Origin: Tabrizicola caldifontis
GTDB taxonomy: Bacteria; Pseudomonadota; Alphaproteobacteria; Rhodobacterales; Rhodobacteraceae
Direction of reading: 5' to 3'
NCBI RefSeq assembly: GCF_004762095.1
Contig: NZ_SIJH01000013.1
Location: 1-64,000 of the forward strand
DNA: 64,000 bases
Shown here: positions 61,131 through 64,000 of the stretch, piece after piece
Layout: every line of letters begins with the position of its first letter
How positions within the stretch are numbered: position 1 is the stretch's first letter
Made by a program: the position numbers and the translations under genes
The notes under the pieces: generated by a model
Told to the model about the DNA's origin: nothing
Databases searched by the model: none
The model's input: only the letters and a program-made list of their open reading frames with translations

Positions 61131-63566
61131 TCAGGCACGCAGGCGCTTGCCCTCTGGGTCGAAGGCCGCCCCTGCCAGCACCAGCGCCCGATGCGGCCGG
61201 CCCAGGATCATGACCTCCAGTTCTGCCCCAGGCGCAATGTCCGGTCGTAGGTAGGCCAAGGCCAGAGACTGCCTGACATGATAGCCATAGGCCCCGGAAG
61301 AGACCTTTCCGGCAGGCTTGCCATCCAGATCGAAGATCGGCTCGTTCCCTGTCGCATCCGCGGTCGTCGACTGGATCACCAGCGTCCTCAGCGTCTCGCG
61401 CGGGGGGCGGTCGGCGATGGCCAGCCAGCCGGCCTTGTTGAGGAAGTCCTTGTCGCCCTTGACCAGTCCCAGCAGCCCCGTTTCCTGCGGCCAGTATTCC
61501 GGGCTGTAATCCCGCCCCCAGCTGCCATAGCCCTTTTCGATCCGCAGGCTCGTCAGCGCCCGGCTTCCCACCGGCCCCACGCCAAGCGGCTGACCCGCCT
61601 CCAGAAGCGCGGCATATAACCGCTTCTGGTCCGCCTCGGAACAGTGCAGCTCCCAGCCGAGGTCGCCGGTGAAGCTGACCCGCAGCGCGATGCAGGGCAC
61701 GCCCGCCACTTCGATCCTGGCCGAGCGCATGAAGGGGAAGGCATCGTTGGAAAGGTCGGCATCAGTCAGCCGTTGCAGCAGATCCCGCGCCAGAGGCCCG
61801 GCAACGTTGAAGCCGGCCATCGCCTCGGTCGCGCTGGTCCAGCGGGTTCCTTCGGGCAGGGGAACGGCGTCGAAGAACCGTTTGTGATAGCGTTCCGCCA
61901 TGCCCGAGCCGACCATGAGGTAGTCGCCCGTCTCCAGGCAGGTGACGGTGAAATCCCCGGCAATGCCGCCGCGCCTGCCGATCAGTGGCGCCAGGCAGGA
62001 CCGGCCCGGCTGCGTCGGAATCCGGTTGGCAAGCAGGGCCTCCAGCCAGTCCCTGGCCCCCGGCCCGCTGACCCGGTAGCGGGCGAAGTTCGAGATGTCG
62101 ATGATCCCAGCCCGCTCGCGCAGCATCCGTGCCTCTCGCCCGACGGGGCCCCACCAGTTCTGCCGTTCGAAGCCCACGGTCTCTTCGCGCGGCTCGCCTT
62201 CGGTGGCGAACCACAGCGGATGTTCCCAGCCGTAGTTCAGGCCGAAGACCGCGCCCATGGCCTTTTGCGTCTGGTAGATCGGGCGTACCCGCACCGGGCG
62301 GCCGGCCGCGCGCTCTTCGTTCGGGAAATGGATCTTGAAGCGGTTGGCATATTGGTCCTGCACGCGGGCCTTAGTGAAGTCCTTGCCCGCCCAGGCCCCG
62401 AACCGCGCCAGATCCCAGCCGAACATGTCGAGCCTGGGCTCGCCCTCCACGATCCATTCCGCAGACAGCAGCCCCAGCCCGCCCGACTGCGAGAAGCCCG
62501 GGATGATGCCATTGCAGCAGAAGTAGTTGCGCAGTTCCGGCACCGGGCCGAAAAGCGCGCTGGAATCGGGTGACCAGATCATCGGGCCATTGATCACCCG
62601 CTTGATCCCCGCCGCACCCACTGCCGGCATCCGGTCGATCGCGCGTAGCATGTTGGGTTCGATCCGCTCCAGGTCGTCGGCGAAAAGCTCGTGGCCGAAG
62701 CCCTGCGGCGTGCCGTCCTCGGCCCAGAAGCGCATGTCCTTTTCATAGGCGCCGACGAGAAGGCCCTTGCCCTCTTGCCGCAGGTAATACTCGCCGTCCC
62801 GGTCCGCGACCGAAGGCAGGCGGCGGTCCAGTGCGGCGATCTCGGGTATCGCTTCGGTGACGAAATACTGATGCTCGGTCGGGACGAGGGGCAGGGCGAT
62901 CCCCGCCAGCGCCGCCACTTCTCGCGCCCATAGCCCCGCCGCGTTCACCACCCATTGCGTGCGGATCTCGCCCAGCGGTGTCTCCACGATCCAGCTGCCG
63001 TCGGGCTGCGCCCGCGTTGCCGTGACCGGGCAGTTGCGGTGGATCTGTGCGCCCCGCGCCCTTGCCCCGGCCGCGTAGGCCATGGTGACCCCCGAAGGAT
63101 CGACGTTGCCGCCCTGCGGCTCGAACATGATGCAGCGGATGTCGTTGAAATCGACCAGGGGATGCAGCCTTTCGGCTTCGTCGCGGGTCACTTCGTGGAA
63201 GGCCATCCCGTAATAGCGCGCCTTTGCGGCCTGAAGGCGCAGCTGGTGTTCGCGCGCCTCGGTCTGGGCCAGATACAGGCTGCCCGGCTGAAAGATGCCG
63301 CAGCCCTGGCCGGTCTCGGCCTCCAGCTCCTTGTAAAGCCCCATGGTGTAATGCTGCAGGCGGCTGATGTTGGTGTTGTCGTGCAGCCCGTGGATGTTCG
63401 CCGCCGCGTGCCATGTGCTGCCCGAAGTCAGTTCCGACCGTTCCAGCAACACCACTTCGGTCCAGCCCAGTTTCGTCAGGTGGTAAAGGATCGAGCAGCC
63501 GACCAGCCCGCCCCCGATCACCACAGCCTGTGCATGTGAATTCAGTTTCACATCAGGGCTCGTCAT
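61131..63566 (-). CDS. Dimethylglycine/sarcosine dehydrogenase-like FAD and GCV_T protein
   Basis: An 811-residue two-part enzyme. The N-terminal half is a DAO-type FAD domain: VVIGGGLVGCSILYHLTKLG (about 15-34) and SGSTWHAAANIHGLHDN, which holds the His that carries covalent FAD in dimethylglycine dehydrogenase. The C-terminal half (about 430-811) is the folate-binding GCV_T fold: GIIDISNFARYRVSGPGARD, FTGDLGWELHCS. Length and order match dimethylglycine or sarcosine dehydrogenases, which demethylate to tetrahydrofolate. Its start overlaps the upstream methyltransferase gene by 14 bases. Confidence 0.88.
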   Translation of the reverse strand: MTSPDVKLNSHAQAVVIGGGLVGCSILYHLTKLGWTEVVLLERSELTSGSTWHAAANIHGLHDNTNISRLQHYTMGLYKELEAETGQGCGIFQPGSLYLAQTEAREHQLRLQAAKARYYGMAFHEVTRDEAERLHPLVDFNDIRCIMFEPQGGNVDPSGVTMAYAAGARARGAQIHRNCPVTATRAQPDGSWIVETPLGEIRTQWVVNAAGLWAREVAALAGIALPLVPTEHQYFVTEAIPEIAALDRRLPSVADRDGEYYLRQEGKGLLVGAYEKDMRFWAEDGTPQGFGHELFADDLERIEPNMLRAIDRMPAVGAAGIKRVINGPMIWSPDSSALFGPVPELRNYFCCNGIIPGFSQSGGLGLLSAEWIVEGEPRLDMFGWDLARFGAWAGKDFTKARVQDQYANRFKIHFPNEERAAGRPVRVRPIYQTQKAMGAVFGLNYGWEHPLWFATEGEPREETVGFERQNWWGPVGREARMLRERAGIIDISNFARYRVSGPGARDWLEALLANRIPTQPGRSCLAPLIGRRGGIAGDFTVTCLETGDYLMVGSGMAERYHKRFFDAVPLPEGTRWTSATEAMAGFNVAGPLARDLLQRLTDADLSNDAFPFMRSARIEVAGVPCIALRVSFTGDLGWELHCSEADQKRLYAALLEAGQPLGVGPVGSRALTSLRIEKGYGSWGRDYSPEYWPQETGLLGLVKGDKDFLNKAGWLAIADRPPRETLRTLVIQSTTADATGNEPIFDLDGKPAGKVSSGAYGYHVRQSLALAYLRPDIAPGAELEVMILGRPHRALVLAGAAFDPEGKRLRA

Positions 63567-64000
63567 TGCCGATCTCTTCCCGCCGCTTGGCGACATAGGC
63601 TTCCAATTCTTCCCGGATCGCCGGGTCCATCGGCGGCTGCTGATATTCGGCCAGGGCCTGCTGCCACAGGTCTGTGGCGCGGTCCCCTGCCTCTTTCGCC
63701 CCGGCCAGAAGCCAGTTCTCGTAGCCCCGCCAGTCCGACAGCATGGGCTGGTAGAAGGCCTTCTCGTAGCGCGCCATCGTATGCGCCGCGCCGAAGAAAT
63801 GGCCGCCCGCCGGGACATCGCGGATGGCGTCGAAGCCCAGCTCCTCAGCGTCCCATTTCAGGGGCCGCAGGAATTCCACCATGTTCTGCAGGATCTCCAC
63901 GTCGAGGATCAGCTTCTCGTAGCTGGCGGTCAGTCCGCCCTCCAGCCAGCCGGCTGCGTGGTAGATCAGGTTCGCCCCGCCCATCACCGCGCCCCAAGTG
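63553..64000 (-). CDS. MttB-family trimethylamine/glycine betaine methyltransferase, C-terminal part (runs off the window)
   Basis: The C-terminal 148 or so residues of an MttB-family corrinoid methyltransferase; the frame remains open to the window edge, so the 5' part is outside. Visible are MGGANLIYHAAGWLEGGLTA, SYEKLILDVEILQNMVEFL and the C-terminal HFFGAAHTMARYEKAFYQP. The position of pyrrolysine in true trimethylamine enzymes is not covered. Coupling to a dimethylglycine-dehydrogenase-like gene favours glycine betaine or a related quaternary amine as substrate. Confidence 0.85.
   Translation of the reverse strand, partial: TWGAVMGGANLIYHAAGWLEGGLTASYEKLILDVEILQNMVEFLRPLKWDAEELGFDAIRDVPAGGHFFGAAHTMARYEKAFYQPMLSDWRGYENWLLAGAKEAGDRATDLWQQALAEYQQPPMDPAIREELEAYVAKRREEIGNDEP

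Overview
The window looks like chromosomal DNA from a high-GC alphaproteobacterium, most likely of the Rhodobacteraceae (Rhodobacter/Paracoccus-like). Reasons: ThyX instead of ThyA, an nrdR-ribD pair, a dnaG-rpoD block, a small HlyU-family protein, many polar-amino-acid and sugar ABC transporters, an aconitase X hydroxyproline cluster and a glycine-betaine/dimethylglycine type demethylation locus. High GC makes long antisense frames common; these were discarded. I saw no tRNA, rRNA, CRISPR array or prophage.

Layout. 1-658: nested ends of two IS3-type elements. 719-9049: housekeeping block (thyX, glyoxalase I, nrdR-ribD, HlyU-like, rpoD, dnaG). 9235-14048: polyamine-type glutamylation operon (two glutamine-synthetase-fold ligases, class I amidotransferase, FAD oxidase). 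14228-18212: polar amino-acid ABC operon with two binding proteins. 18315-20892: PhnD-like protein, TerB-like protein, rlmJ and a META-domain protein.

21393-31012: a sugar/polyol catabolic locus. An RpiB-type isomerase gene is divergent from an operon encoding an ABC importer, an SDR dehydrogenase, a split DhaK/DhaL kinase, a second DhaL, and a 693-residue protein that joins a SorC-type regulator to a complete DhaK domain. By analogy with known tetritol pathways (import, oxidation to a ketotetrose, DhaK-type phosphorylation, RpiB-type isomerisation) I infer a C4 polyol or ketose as substrate. The regulator-kinase fusion is the most interesting object in the window.

31271-36220: arsenic-type genes (ArsR, MFS, ArsJ, ArsJ-partner GAPDH, ArsR-ArsC fusion). 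36478-40489: a PNPOx-like protein, a PNPOx-GAF-winged-helix protein, a flavoprotein and a cytochrome c. 40558-43797: a decayed MATE gene, an unknown exported protein and a GlxA-type regulator.

43851-53783: hydroxyproline catabolism. It has an ABC importer, 4-hydroxyproline 2-epimerase, D-hydroxyproline dehydrogenase, a DHDPS-type deaminase, aconitase-X cis-3-hydroxyproline dehydratase, a pyrroline-carboxylate reductase and a GntR/FCD regulator. The last step of the 4-hydroxyproline branch, the 2-oxoglutarate semialdehyde dehydrogenase, is not in the window.

54034-56995: a tightly coupled four-gene operon of unknown purpose (amidotransferase, DMT permease, flavodoxin-fold reductase, creatininase). 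57587-60687: an FAD dehydrogenase and a Tat-exported family 5 binding protein without its permeases, closed by a good terminator. 61131-64000 (minus strand): a dimethylglycine-dehydrogenase-like protein and the 3' part of an MttB-family methyltransferase that runs off the window edge.
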